Of a DNA stretch of 64,000 nt, positions 45,189-53,766 are shown piece by piece. A program made the translations under genes and the position numbers. The stretch's first letter is position 1. Each line of letters opens with the position of its first letter. The notes beneath the pieces are model-generated. The model saw nothing but the letters and a program-made list of their open reading frames with translations. It was not told the origin of the DNA and did not search any database. Source of the stretch: Dactylosporangium roseum (lineage in GTDB: Bacteria; Actinomycetota; Actinomycetes; Mycobacteriales; Micromonosporaceae). The DNA is taken from assembly GCF_025264685.1 (NCBI RefSeq), contig NZ_CP073721.1, forward strand, positions 7,643,501 through 7,707,500, given 5' to 3'.

Positions 45189-46751
45189 TCATGTGCGTGC
45201 CTCGGCTCGACGGAGGTCTCGCCGGAGCAGCCACACCCACGCGGCCAGGTCGTCGCAGCGTGCGGTCACGACGCGTTTGTTCAGCTTCTCCGCCCGTTCC
45301 CGCGTCTGCTTCAGTTGCACGACGGTCAGACCGTCCTCGCCCCGTTCAAAGTTGATCAAAGCGCGCAGGTAGAGGAGTGGAAGTGCGACGTTCGGATCGG
45401 CGGACTGCACGTCCGATTCAGCAGCATCGAGATGTTGATCGGCAGCCGTGAAAGCGCCCGCCTCGGCCAGGCATAGCGCCAGACCCAGGTGCGCCGTAGA
45501 CACACCCTTGTGCCCGGCGGGTGAGTGGTCGAGCAGGGTTTGATACTGCTCGGCCGCCTTTTCCACCTGGCCAGCCCGGAAGTAGTACGCGGCCAGTTGC
45601 ACGAGGAACGCCAGGTGCGTCGTCCGTTCCTCCGGCCTGGCGCTCATCATCACACCGCCATCGATGACCTCGATGGCTTTCGCGAGTTTGCCCTGCTGGG
45701 CCAGCGCGCGGCCGGCCAGCATGACGTAGAGCACCTGTTCCCGGAACCCGGGAAGTCCGCCGGCAATCCGGGTCAGCCACGGCGTCAGTGCGGCGGTCTG
45801 CCCCCAGCCCCGGAGGTAACGGTCTTCGAGCGCGGCCATCAGCCGGACCGCCCGTCCGGGTACGTTCGCATCGACGAAGAGGTCGACGGCGTGGAAGGCG
45901 TCCTCAAGGTCGTCGAGGCGGACGGCTTCCCGTTTGAGGGCGGCGTTCTCCAGGTACTCCGCTGCTCGTCCGCGCTGCGCGGCGATCTCTGCGGCCGGGA
46001 TATTGCCGGCTATCCGGCCGGCTTCGCCGCCCGGCAGGTAGTAGTGATCGTCGTGTCGCCGGATGAGCCGGCACAGGACGAGTCGGTCGAGCACGGCACG
46101 CACCTGGTGGGCGCTGCTGCGGTCGAGGTGGGCGATCACAGCTGGCCGGACGGGCCGGTCGAGGACCGCCAGCAGGCGCAGGGCGCGTTCCTGAGACTCG
46201 TCCAGGCTCAGCAGCAGTGTCTTCGTCAGCGCCGTGGCGTCCGATGCAACATCGAGCGGCTCGGCGGCGGACCGTGCGTTGATGGCCTGAATGCCGAGCA
46301 CCAGTTCGGCGGTCCGCGGATGCCGGTGGGTCGCCTTGGCCAGCGCACCCACGCGCGGAGCAGGGGCGCCCGGAATCGCCAGATCGCCCAGGAAGTCCGG
46401 GAAGTTCGGTAAGGGCAGCCCTTCCGTTACCGACTCGGTCGCCTTGCGGGGAACGGGCAGTGGCACCTCGGTCGCCAGCAGGACCTTGACGCGGTGCCCG
46501 GGTCTGCTCCCCAGTTCGTCGAGGACCAGGCCGAGGGCCTCGTCGCGCCACTTGCCGGAACTGGCCGTGAAGAGATCCTGCGCGTCGTCGATCACCAGCC
46601 AGACCCGGCCGCTGCCAAGCTGCCCCAGCACATCGTTGAGCCGCATCAGAAGGTCCGAGTCGCCGTCGTTCAGCCGTTCGACCAGCAACTGCCGATCCGC
46701 CGGATCAGCGACGGCCGTGGCGAGCTTCTCCAGCACGGAGAAGGCGTTCAC
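45189..46751 (-). CDS. Walker-B and TPR part of a split STAND NTPase
   Basis: 520 residues from GTG 46751, which overlaps the previous stop as GTGA and has GGAGAA upstream. It begins inside an NTPase fold: Walker B is VWLVIDDAQD near residue 54, with a winged-helix region later (RALRLLAVLDRPVRPAVIAHLD) and TPRs from about residue 330. It lacks a Walker A, which lies in the upstream frame. It is separate only if the two chains assemble. Confidence 0.75.
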   Translation of the reverse strand: MNAFSVLEKLATAVADPADRQLLVERLNDGDSDLLMRLNDVLGQLGSGRVWLVIDDAQDLFTASSGKWRDEALGLVLDELGSRPGHRVKVLLATEVPLPVPRKATESVTEGLPLPNFPDFLGDLAIPGAPAPRVGALAKATHRHPRTAELVLGIQAINARSAAEPLDVASDATALTKTLLLSLDESQERALRLLAVLDRPVRPAVIAHLDRSSAHQVRAVLDRLVLCRLIRRHDDHYYLPGGEAGRIAGNIPAAEIAAQRGRAAEYLENAALKREAVRLDDLEDAFHAVDLFVDANVPGRAVRLMAALEDRYLRGWGQTAALTPWLTRIAGGLPGFREQVLYVMLAGRALAQQGKLAKAIEVIDGGVMMSARPEERTTHLAFLVQLAAYYFRAGQVEKAAEQYQTLLDHSPAGHKGVSTAHLGLALCLAEAGAFTAADQHLDAAESDVQSADPNVALPLLYLRALINFERGEDGLTVVQLKQTRERAEKLNKRVVTARCDDLAAWVWLLRRDLRRAEART

Positions 46752-47350
46752 TCCGGGTTTCTCCGCACGGCGAGGTAGCCGGGCGCGACGTTGTCCGGCC
46801 GTTTTCGCAGCAGCTCCGCGACAATGGCGGTCTTGCCGATGCCGGGAACGCCGACCAACTCGACAAACACCCCATCCGGTTGCGTCATCTTCGCCGTGAG
46901 ATCACCCAGCAGGTTCCGGCGGTCATGCAGCGTGCCGGGTACGAACTCGGGAAGTCCGGGCACGTCCCGGTCGTCACCTGCCGGTTCGGGCGAGGTCGGC
47001 GTTGCCTGCCGGGAGCCATGGTGCACGTCCCCGAAGATGTTCGTGACGTTGGTCGTCCCGCTGCCGGTCACCTGGCTGACGTTGCCAGAGCCGACGCTGA
47101 TGCCTGGTGCGGCGTCGTCGCCGGATTCGCTGCTGAGACGCCACAACGGAATCGCCACAACGATGCCGACGACGGTGAGGACGATTACGGATGGCCAAGC
47201 GTGCGTTTGAATCAGCCGAAGCGGCCCCGGCCAGTGTTTGTCGTCGCCCGTCGCGCCGTTGATCGCGATGCCGACGAAGGTGGTCATGATGCCGGCGATA
47301 GCCACGAGGAGAGCTGCCGCGAGCGCCCGGAAACGGCCTTTCGATCGCAC
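46748..47350 (-). CDS. Membrane and Walker-A part of a split STAND NTPase
   Basis: 200 residues from GTG 47350 with GGGAGG upstream. Two membrane helices (FRALAAALLVAIAGIMTTFVG, PSVIVLTVVGIVVAIPLW), then a Gly/Asn-rich linker (GSGNVSQVTGSGTTNVTNIFG) often seen before bacterial STAND NTPases, and a P-loop GVPGIGKTA near residues 167-175. It ends 33 residues after the P-loop. With the next two frames it rebuilds one protein of about 880 residues. Confidence 0.75.
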   Translation of the reverse strand: MRSKGRFRALAAALLVAIAGIMTTFVGIAINGATGDDKHWPGPLRLIQTHAWPSVIVLTVVGIVVAIPLWRLSSESGDDAAPGISVGSGNVSQVTGSGTTNVTNIFGDVHHGSRQATPTSPEPAGDDRDVPGLPEFVPGTLHDRRNLLGDLTAKMTQPDGVFVELVGVPGIGKTAIVAELLRKRPDNVAPGYLAVRRNPE

Positions 47351-47881
47351 CGCCACCTCCCGCGAACCCGCCACGCCCGCTCACGATGACACGTCCCTGC
47401 CATTGATCGCCATCACGTTGTGCACAACTCCGCCAACTGGGTGTGAGCGGACTGGGGGTCCGGCATCGATCGACTTGCTACTGCCGACTTCACGACAACG
47501 CTCGGAGAGCCGCGGACAGGTTAGTTCAAGTCGGCACTGGCGTCGTTGCGGCATCTGCACCGTTTGAAGATCACACCTGGGTCCGCCATGGCCGTGCCCT
47601 TCTCCTCGCCCGTCCTGATGTTCAGGGTGAGGGCTGGGCATGCATGCGGATGTCACCTGAACGAGCGACAGGTCTGATCGCGGCAACTCACACAGCCGTG
47701 ATGTCCCAAGGCCGGCGACGGTGGCCGAGCATGCCAGGATCAGGGCCGAGGGACATCGAGGCGCGGTCTTCCCCACGACCTCCTGCTCGGCATCGAGGAC
47801 CTCCAGCGCCTCGCGGATGCGCCCCTCCACCCGAGCGACGCGGCTAGGCTACGTGTTTCCGGTGCAGGTTCTGGAGGTGCG
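47351..47881. other. 531-base intergenic region with a possible gene remnant
   Basis: Separates the leftward NTPase from the rightward radical SAM operon and so holds both promoters. On the minus strand near 47758-47845 a short stretch (GRIREALEVLDAEQEVVG) has good codon bias and may be a remnant. Nothing else supported. Confidence 0.45.
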
Positions 47882-48838
47882 ATGCAACCCTCAATCGAGT
47901 CGGACCGTGCTCGCCCTTCGCGTCTTCCGTCTGGCGTGAAAGTTCGGCGCACGCGGGTTGGCGTGCATCTCTTCGATGCGGCTACCGGGCTCAACGTTCT
48001 CCTCGACGAGGTGCCGGTGGACCCGCAGGCATGGGATCAGGCACCTCGGCAGGTGTCCATCGCACTCACCAATACCTGCGATCTGGCTTGCCCTTATTGC
48101 TACGCACCCAAGCTGAATGCCCGCCTGAACGCGACGCGCGTTGTGGGCTGGCTGAGAGAACTCGACGACAACGGATGCCTTGGTGTGGGCTTCGGCGGTG
48201 GGGAGCCGACGCTGTTTCCGGGTTTCACGAGCCTGTGCTCGACGGTAGCTAGCCAAACCGGGCTGGCGGTCACATTCACGACGCACGGGCACCGGCTCAC
48301 CGCCGGGCTGTGTGACGAGCTGCGCGGGTCCGTGCATTTCGTCAGGGTCAGCATGGACGGGGTCGGTGCCACGTACAAGCGGCTCAGAGGGCGTCCGTTC
48401 GCCACGCTGTTGGCGCGCCTGGCTGATGTCCGCCGAGTCGCACCGTTCGGGATCAACTTCGTGGTGAACGCCGATACGATAGGCGATCTCGACAGCGCAG
48501 TGGACATCGCGGTGAAGGCTGGCGCGTCGGAGTTCCTCCTGCTGCCGGAACAGCCGACCGTACACCGGTCCGGCATAGACGAGGACACGGCCACGCGGCT
48601 GCGCGAGTGGGTCTGCAACAACGATCCGGCGTTGCGCCTCACGGTCAGCGCTGCAGGGGCTGACGGGCTGCCCGTATGCGTACCGCTGACCGGAGAGCTG
48701 CCGTCGGAAGCCTATGCTCATGTGGATGCGCAGGGTGTTCTGAAGTGGTCGTCCTACGACTTGGAGGGGGTCGCCGTGGATGATGCCGGGGTCATGGCGG
48801 CGCTGCACGTTCTCCGCGAGGGCAGAGGCGCGGCGTGA
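47882..48838 (+). CDS. Radical SAM enzyme
   Basis: 318 residues from ATG 47882 with GGAGG just upstream. The [4Fe-4S] motif CDLACPYC has Cys 66, 70 and 73 (CxxxCxxC). It is followed by the SAM-binding GFGGGEPTLF near residues 101-110 and a TIM-barrel-like core. There is no SPASM extension. Its GTGA overlap with the DUF6375 gene and the following nuclease-NTPase make it the first gene of a three-gene operon. It may modify a peptide, nucleotide or nucleic acid; the substrate is unknown. Confidence 0.88.
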   Translation: MQPSIESDRARPSRLPSGVKVRRTRVGVHLFDAATGLNVLLDEVPVDPQAWDQAPRQVSIALTNTCDLACPYCYAPKLNARLNATRVVGWLRELDDNGCLGVGFGGGEPTLFPGFTSLCSTVASQTGLAVTFTTHGHRLTAGLCDELRGSVHFVRVSMDGVGATYKRLRGRPFATLLARLADVRRVAPFGINFVVNADTIGDLDSAVDIAVKAGASEFLLLPEQPTVHRSGIDEDTATRLREWVCNNDPALRLTVSAAGADGLPVCVPLTGELPSEAYAHVDAQGVLKWSSYDLEGVAVDDAGVMAALHVLREGRGAA

Positions 48839-49239
48839 GAATCTGGGTGGGGTACGGATCGGAACACTCAATGAACCTCGTGATGATCGGCCACTTCGCG
48901 ACCGCCGGTGACGCGGAGGCAGTTAAGCAGGCCATCGAGGAGATGGAGACGGCGGCGAACATCGAGATGGAGGCTGGCCGCCTGGTCGTCGGTGAACCAA
49001 CCAGGCGCTTCCCCGAAGCCTTGTCCAACGTCATCCGGGCGCTGCACCTCTACTCCCTCAGCGCCACCGAGCTGGAGCAGTTTTGCTACGACGTCACGAC
49101 GAAGCTGCACGACAACACGGTGATTCTCAGGACCGACGAGCCCGATGTGTCCGCCTACATGAAGCTCTTGCTCGACAGGGGCGCCCGCATCGAGGTCTTC
49201 TCGGCGCACGACTTCCCAGAGCGGGCGAAGTCACTGTGA
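48835..49239 (+). CDS. DUF6375 family protein
   Basis: 134 residues. The family opening is MRIWVGYGSEHSMNLVMIG, followed by a ferredoxin-like alpha/beta pattern and a C-terminal SAYMKLLLDRGARIEVFS. The GTG at 48835 overlaps the radical SAM stop by four bases. DUF6375 proteins have no known function; the coupling suggests a partner or substrate of the radical SAM enzyme. Confidence 0.82.
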   Translation: MRIWVGYGSEHSMNLVMIGHFATAGDAEAVKQAIEEMETAANIEMEAGRLVVGEPTRRFPEALSNVIRALHLYSLSATELEQFCYDVTTKLHDNTVILRTDEPDVSAYMKLLLDRGARIEVFSAHDFPERAKSL

Positions 49240-49258
49240 TGAACCGGGCGTAGCCAAC

Positions 49259-52200
49259 ATGACCAGCGTGAATTGGGACGTCTTCGCCGCGCTTCCTGGC
49301 AGCCAGCAGAACAACTTCGAGAATCTCGCCCGCCACCTGATCCACCGCCACTACGGGTCTTTCGGAGACTTCAAGGCGCTGGCGAACCAACCTGGCGTGG
49401 AGTTCCACCTCAAGCTTCGGGAAGCCTGCTCGCTGGGCGATGCCGGGCGTTGGTACGGCTGGCAGTGCAAGTGGTACGACCTCCCGCCTGGTAGAGCGAT
49501 CGGCAACACCCGTAAGAAGGTCATCGAGGACGGGATCAAGAAGACCGCCACCCACATCCCCGGCGTCACGGATTGGGTCTTGTGGACCAAGCACCCGCTC
49601 ACCAAGGACGACCAAGATTGGTTCTACGGGCTCGACAGCTACGGCATGACCTTGACCTTGTGGACCGGCCACAACATCGAGGAACTTCTTGCTGGGCCGG
49701 GCGAGATCTACCGAAGCACCTACTTCGGGGAGTTGATTCTCACTGACGATGCGCTTCGCGCCCTGCACACCCGGGCTGTCGCGCCGGTCCTCTTCCGATG
49801 GTTGCCCGAGGCACATCAGCCGGTCGACGCCGAACGTGCGCTACTGCGGATGCTCGGTGGGAAGCACGCCCGGGAGGAACTCCACGGCGCCGTGACCCGA
49901 CTTCGGGCGGCTCAGACAGCGATCAACGCTGACCGCGCCGGCCTACCCGAGGACTTGGGGAAGTCTGTCGAGCCGGTCCTCGCGCACCTTGAAGAGACAG
50001 CCGTTCACCTGTCCGAGGTGACTAACGCCCTCGCCGCCGGGGACTGGGAGTCGCTGCAGGACCTCGCTTTGAATGTGCCAACGCTTCCCAAGGACGCACG
50101 TCAGCTTCCCCGCCGGCTTCGTGCACGACGCCAGCCTTCTATGTCGGTGACCAACGCGCTGGACGACCTGAACCAGGCACATGAGCTCCTCCAGGTGACC
50201 GATCGAGACACCCAGGTGGAGATCGTCGCGATCACTGCGGCAGCCGGGAACGGCAAGACCCACCTGTCCGCTCAGGTAACGGCAGCGGAGGAGGCACGCC
50301 CGGCAGGCGTATTCCTCCGCGGACACGGGCTGTCCGCCCGGGGGACGCTCGACGACCTCGCCCGCCAGGTCACGGTGAACGGGCAGCCGTGTGCGAGCAT
50401 GGATGCGCTGATCGCCGCCGTCGACGCCGCAGGCGAACGCGCTCGCCGCCGGTTGCCGATCATCATCGACGGGCTGAATGAAGCTGAAGATCCCCGTGTC
50501 TGGAAGACCCTAATCGCCGGCGTCAAGAGCGTCTTGTTGGAGTATCCGCACGTCCTACTGGTGTGCACACTGAGGTCGACGTTTGTGGAGGAGTGTCTGC
50601 CGTCCGACACGCTCCAGGTCACTATCGACGGGTTCGCCGCCGACCAGGAGTCGGCGGTCGCTCGCTACATGGAGTATTACAAGATCGACCCCGGCGACGC
50701 CGATCTGCCCGAGGGGTTACTCGATCATCCGTTGACGCTCCGGCTGTTCTGCGAGGTGGCCAACCCCGACCGGGAGCACGTTGTTGGTGTCGAGTCGATT
50801 CCGCACTCGTTGACCGCGGTGTTTGTCAGATATCTGGAGCAGGTCGCCGCACGGGTCGCAGAGTTGTCGCCCGTAGGACACCGCTTCTACGAGAGTGATG
50901 TCCACGAGGGCTTGGAGAAGATCGGCCTGCGCCTGTGGAAGTACAAGGCTTACGGATTCCGGGTCTCCAGGCTGCGCGGACTCATCGACAACGGCGCCAG
51001 ATGGGAGGGCAGTCTGATGCGGGCGCTGGAGCAGGAGAGCGTGCTACTCCGGGACCCGATCGGCGATACCGGCGAGGTCGGGGTGATTGTCAGTTACGAC
51101 GCCCTCGCTGGACACATCATCGCCCAGGCGATCATCGCCACCCGGAGCCGAGATCAGATGGGCGCATGGCTCAACGATCCGGCAACCGTCGCCGCTTTCG
51201 CCGGCGACCGGGGTGACAGGCATCCTCTCGCCGAAGACATCTTCGTCGCGTTGGCTGGCCTGCTGCCGCGCCTCCACCGTCGGCAGCTGTGGGCCATCGT
51301 GCCCGACGAGATGCGCATCTGGGCACTGACTCTGTCCGCAGGGCTGGAGTCCACGTACCTCGACACGCCAACCGTTGAGGCGTTGGCCGAACACGTTCGG
51401 ACCGCGCCACCGAACTCATCCGCGATCGTTCTGCGCCGGCTACGAGAGACCCGGGCCTCCCGCAACCACCCGCTCAATGCCGACTTCCTCCACGTGACGC
51501 TCAAAGCGATGTCTGTCCACGAACGCGACCTTCGCTGGACCGAGTGGACGCGCAAGGACTGGCGGGCAATGGCGCGCGACCTTCGGGGCCTGGAAGCTGG
51601 ATGGCGCGCATCACCAGTTCGGACGTCTCACGACCCGCTTCGGGCACGCTGGGCTATGTGGACCTTGACTAGCACCGTGCGGGCGCTACGGGATCAGGCC
51701 ACCAGGTCGCTGTATTGGTTCGGGCGACACGATCCCAAGGCGCTGTTCACGATGACCGTGGAGTCGTTCGACATCAACGACGAGTACGTCTCCGAGCGGA
51801 TGGCCGCGGCGAGCTACGGCGTCATCATGGCCCACCAGGTGCACGACACGACGATCGCCCAAGCGCTTCCTCCGTTCCTGGCAGCCCTCGCCGAAACGCT
51901 CATCGGGCCAGCCGCCCGCCACCCGACCAGCCACTGGCTAACCCGCCTACACGTCCACGGCATCTTCACCTTCGCAGCCACGCACTACCCCGACTCGGAC
52001 ACAGCGGTCCTGGACGGCGACGGACGGATCGCCTTCGGTGCCGGTCCCGCCATTAACATCCTTGCGGACTCCGATCCGCGCGTTCAGGACGTTCGTGGCG
52101 CCATGCATATGGACTTCGAGAACTACACCCTTGGACGGCTGCTACCAGAGCGCGGCAACTACGACTTCGACGATCCCGGATACCAGCAAGTTCTGGCCAA

Positions 52201-53311
52201 CGTGCGCAGCGCGGTCGTAGAGCTGGGTTGGTCACACGACAAGTTCGGAGCTATCGATGCCATGATTGCCGAACGCTCGTACCGAGACGCAGATCGGGAA
52301 GGCAACCCCGAGCGATACGGCAAGAAGTACAGCTGGATCGCCTTTTACGGGCACGCCGGCGCGCTCGATGACCGGGGAGATCTGAAGCCCCGCTCCGAGC
52401 GTCTCTCCGACCTCGGAATCGATCCGTCATTCCCCGAGAGGCCAGCCCCGCTTCCCGTCGCCATCGGGGACTGGGCCACGCCGACGCCGGCCACTGACGA
52501 AGAGTGGGTCATCCTCGGCAAGGTAGACGTCTCCGACGAACTGATGTACCCGGCCGAACTCAACACTCACCCCGGACCCTGGGTCGCGGTCGGAGGGTAC
52601 CTCTCCACCAAGGGACAGACCCCTGGCCGAAGGGTTTGGGGGCTACTCGTGACTGCACTGGTCGCACCCGAGCACGTCGACGTCATCCGAGAAGCGCTCC
52701 AGTCACGTCCGTACCCAGGCCGTCATTGGATTCCTGAAGCACCCGAAGACCACTACACATTCGCCGGCGAGATTCCCTGGCATCCGCATTTCGCCCACAT
52801 CCATGAAGACGACCCCCAGGATGATCCGTATCTCGGGTCCATCCAGCTTGAAAACCAGACCCTGGTCCCAGCCGAGATCTTGATGCATCAATTCGGTTGG
52901 GAGGGGTATCACTCCCCCCTCAACGACGCCGGCCACCCGCTCGTCCCCTCACGCAACCTGTCCACGGCAATGCAACTCAAGGCCGAACCACAAACCTTTG
53001 GCCAACGCGGACCCGACGGAACCGTCGTGGCGTTGACCTTCAGTGCCCCCAGCCGCTTCGAGGGCAACCTGCTATACATCCGTGAAGACACCCTCCGCAG
53101 CTATGCGGCAGGAAGAACACTGATCGGATTGTTCTGGGGCGAACGGCTCCCTACCCCGTATCCACACGACCAACCGAAGTGGCTCCAGGAGGCACGGGCG
53201 CGAAACGCCGAAGTCTGGAGGCGAGTAGTAGTCCGCGACTTTACAGCAGTCCAGGCTTCTCGCCGATCCACCAGGTCTCCGAGATCCCGCTCGAATACGC
53301 CTTCGACGTAG
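49259..53311 (+). CDS. Avs-like nuclease-STAND NTPase
   Basis: 1350 residues. The N-terminal PD-(D/E)XK (Mrr/Cap4-like) segment has GVEF (Glu 48) and WQCK (Gln 69, Lys 71). The NTPase has Walker A AAAGNGKTH near 327-335 and Walker B IIIDGLNE near 401-408, followed by a long helical C-terminal sensor region. This is the layout of Avs/STAND antiviral proteins, in which phage-protein recognition triggers nuclease activity; that role is inferred. ATG 49259 is 19 bases after the DUF6375 stop. The last about 20 residues are Arg/Ser-rich and may reflect a frameshift near 53250. Confidence 0.82.
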   Translation: MTSVNWDVFAALPGSQQNNFENLARHLIHRHYGSFGDFKALANQPGVEFHLKLREACSLGDAGRWYGWQCKWYDLPPGRAIGNTRKKVIEDGIKKTATHIPGVTDWVLWTKHPLTKDDQDWFYGLDSYGMTLTLWTGHNIEELLAGPGEIYRSTYFGELILTDDALRALHTRAVAPVLFRWLPEAHQPVDAERALLRMLGGKHAREELHGAVTRLRAAQTAINADRAGLPEDLGKSVEPVLAHLEETAVHLSEVTNALAAGDWESLQDLALNVPTLPKDARQLPRRLRARRQPSMSVTNALDDLNQAHELLQVTDRDTQVEIVAITAAAGNGKTHLSAQVTAAEEARPAGVFLRGHGLSARGTLDDLARQVTVNGQPCASMDALIAAVDAAGERARRRLPIIIDGLNEAEDPRVWKTLIAGVKSVLLEYPHVLLVCTLRSTFVEECLPSDTLQVTIDGFAADQESAVARYMEYYKIDPGDADLPEGLLDHPLTLRLFCEVANPDREHVVGVESIPHSLTAVFVRYLEQVAARVAELSPVGHRFYESDVHEGLEKIGLRLWKYKAYGFRVSRLRGLIDNGARWEGSLMRALEQESVLLRDPIGDTGEVGVIVSYDALAGHIIAQAIIATRSRDQMGAWLNDPATVAAFAGDRGDRHPLAEDIFVALAGLLPRLHRRQLWAIVPDEMRIWALTLSAGLESTYLDTPTVEALAEHVRTAPPNSSAIVLRRLRETRASRNHPLNADFLHVTLKAMSVHERDLRWTEWTRKDWRAMARDLRGLEAGWRASPVRTSHDPLRARWAMWTLTSTVRALRDQATRSLYWFGRHDPKALFTMTVESFDINDEYVSERMAAASYGVIMAHQVHDTTIAQALPPFLAALAETLIGPAARHPTSHWLTRLHVHGIFTFAATHYPDSDTAVLDGDGRIAFGAGPAINILADSDPRVQDVRGAMHMDFENYTLGRLLPERGNYDFDDPGYQQVLANVRSAVVELGWSHDKFGAIDAMIAERSYRDADREGNPERYGKKYSWIAFYGHAGALDDRGDLKPRSERLSDLGIDPSFPERPAPLPVAIGDWATPTPATDEEWVILGKVDVSDELMYPAELNTHPGPWVAVGGYLSTKGQTPGRRVWGLLVTALVAPEHVDVIREALQSRPYPGRHWIPEAPEDHYTFAGEIPWHPHFAHIHEDDPQDDPYLGSIQLENQTLVPAEILMHQFGWEGYHSPLNDAGHPLVPSRNLSTAMQLKAEPQTFGQRGPDGTVVALTFSAPSRFEGNLLYIREDTLRSYAAGRTLIGLFWGERLPTPYPHDQPKWLQEARARNAEVWRRVVVRDFTAVQASRRSTRSPRSRSNTPST

Positions 53312-53766
53312 ACAGCTATCGTGCGGCACCGCCAAATCGCGCGGGGGTCAGCGTGCAGAATCGGAGATCATTCGCCGAGTTTGGAACTCGAACACTTCTT
53401 CACCTGCTGGCTCTGACAACGTACTCAGGGTCGTATCGCAAAGGGGACCGGCACGCCGGCACAGGCCGGCGGTCAGGGCACATGGACGGACACCGTCGGA
53501 CACAAACGCCGGCCCAACGGCCTGACCGGATGGTTCTAGATCCGCAACGAAACCCGCCGACGCGATCGGAACCGGCATAATCGTCGGCCTAGTGTGCCGG
53601 TCCCTCCTGCTGCCCATCTCGATCGGGTCGGGGGAAGCAACGGCGACTGAAACGAGCCATGAATGATCGGCTGACGCGCACCGGGCATAACGGTTGCCGC
53701 TACGGCCCACCTGCCAGACTCGCGGCGGCCCGCGGAACGGATGTAGACCCAAAGGGGTCTGTCGAT
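53312..53766. other. 455-base region between convergent large genes
   Basis: Just upstream of here, in the +1-numbered frame, 53240-53400 encodes a better-looking continuation of the NTPase (QVSEIPLEYAFDVDSYRAAPP) than the annotated Arg/Ser-rich end. The remainder has no supported gene or terminator hairpin that I can identify. Confidence 0.4.
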
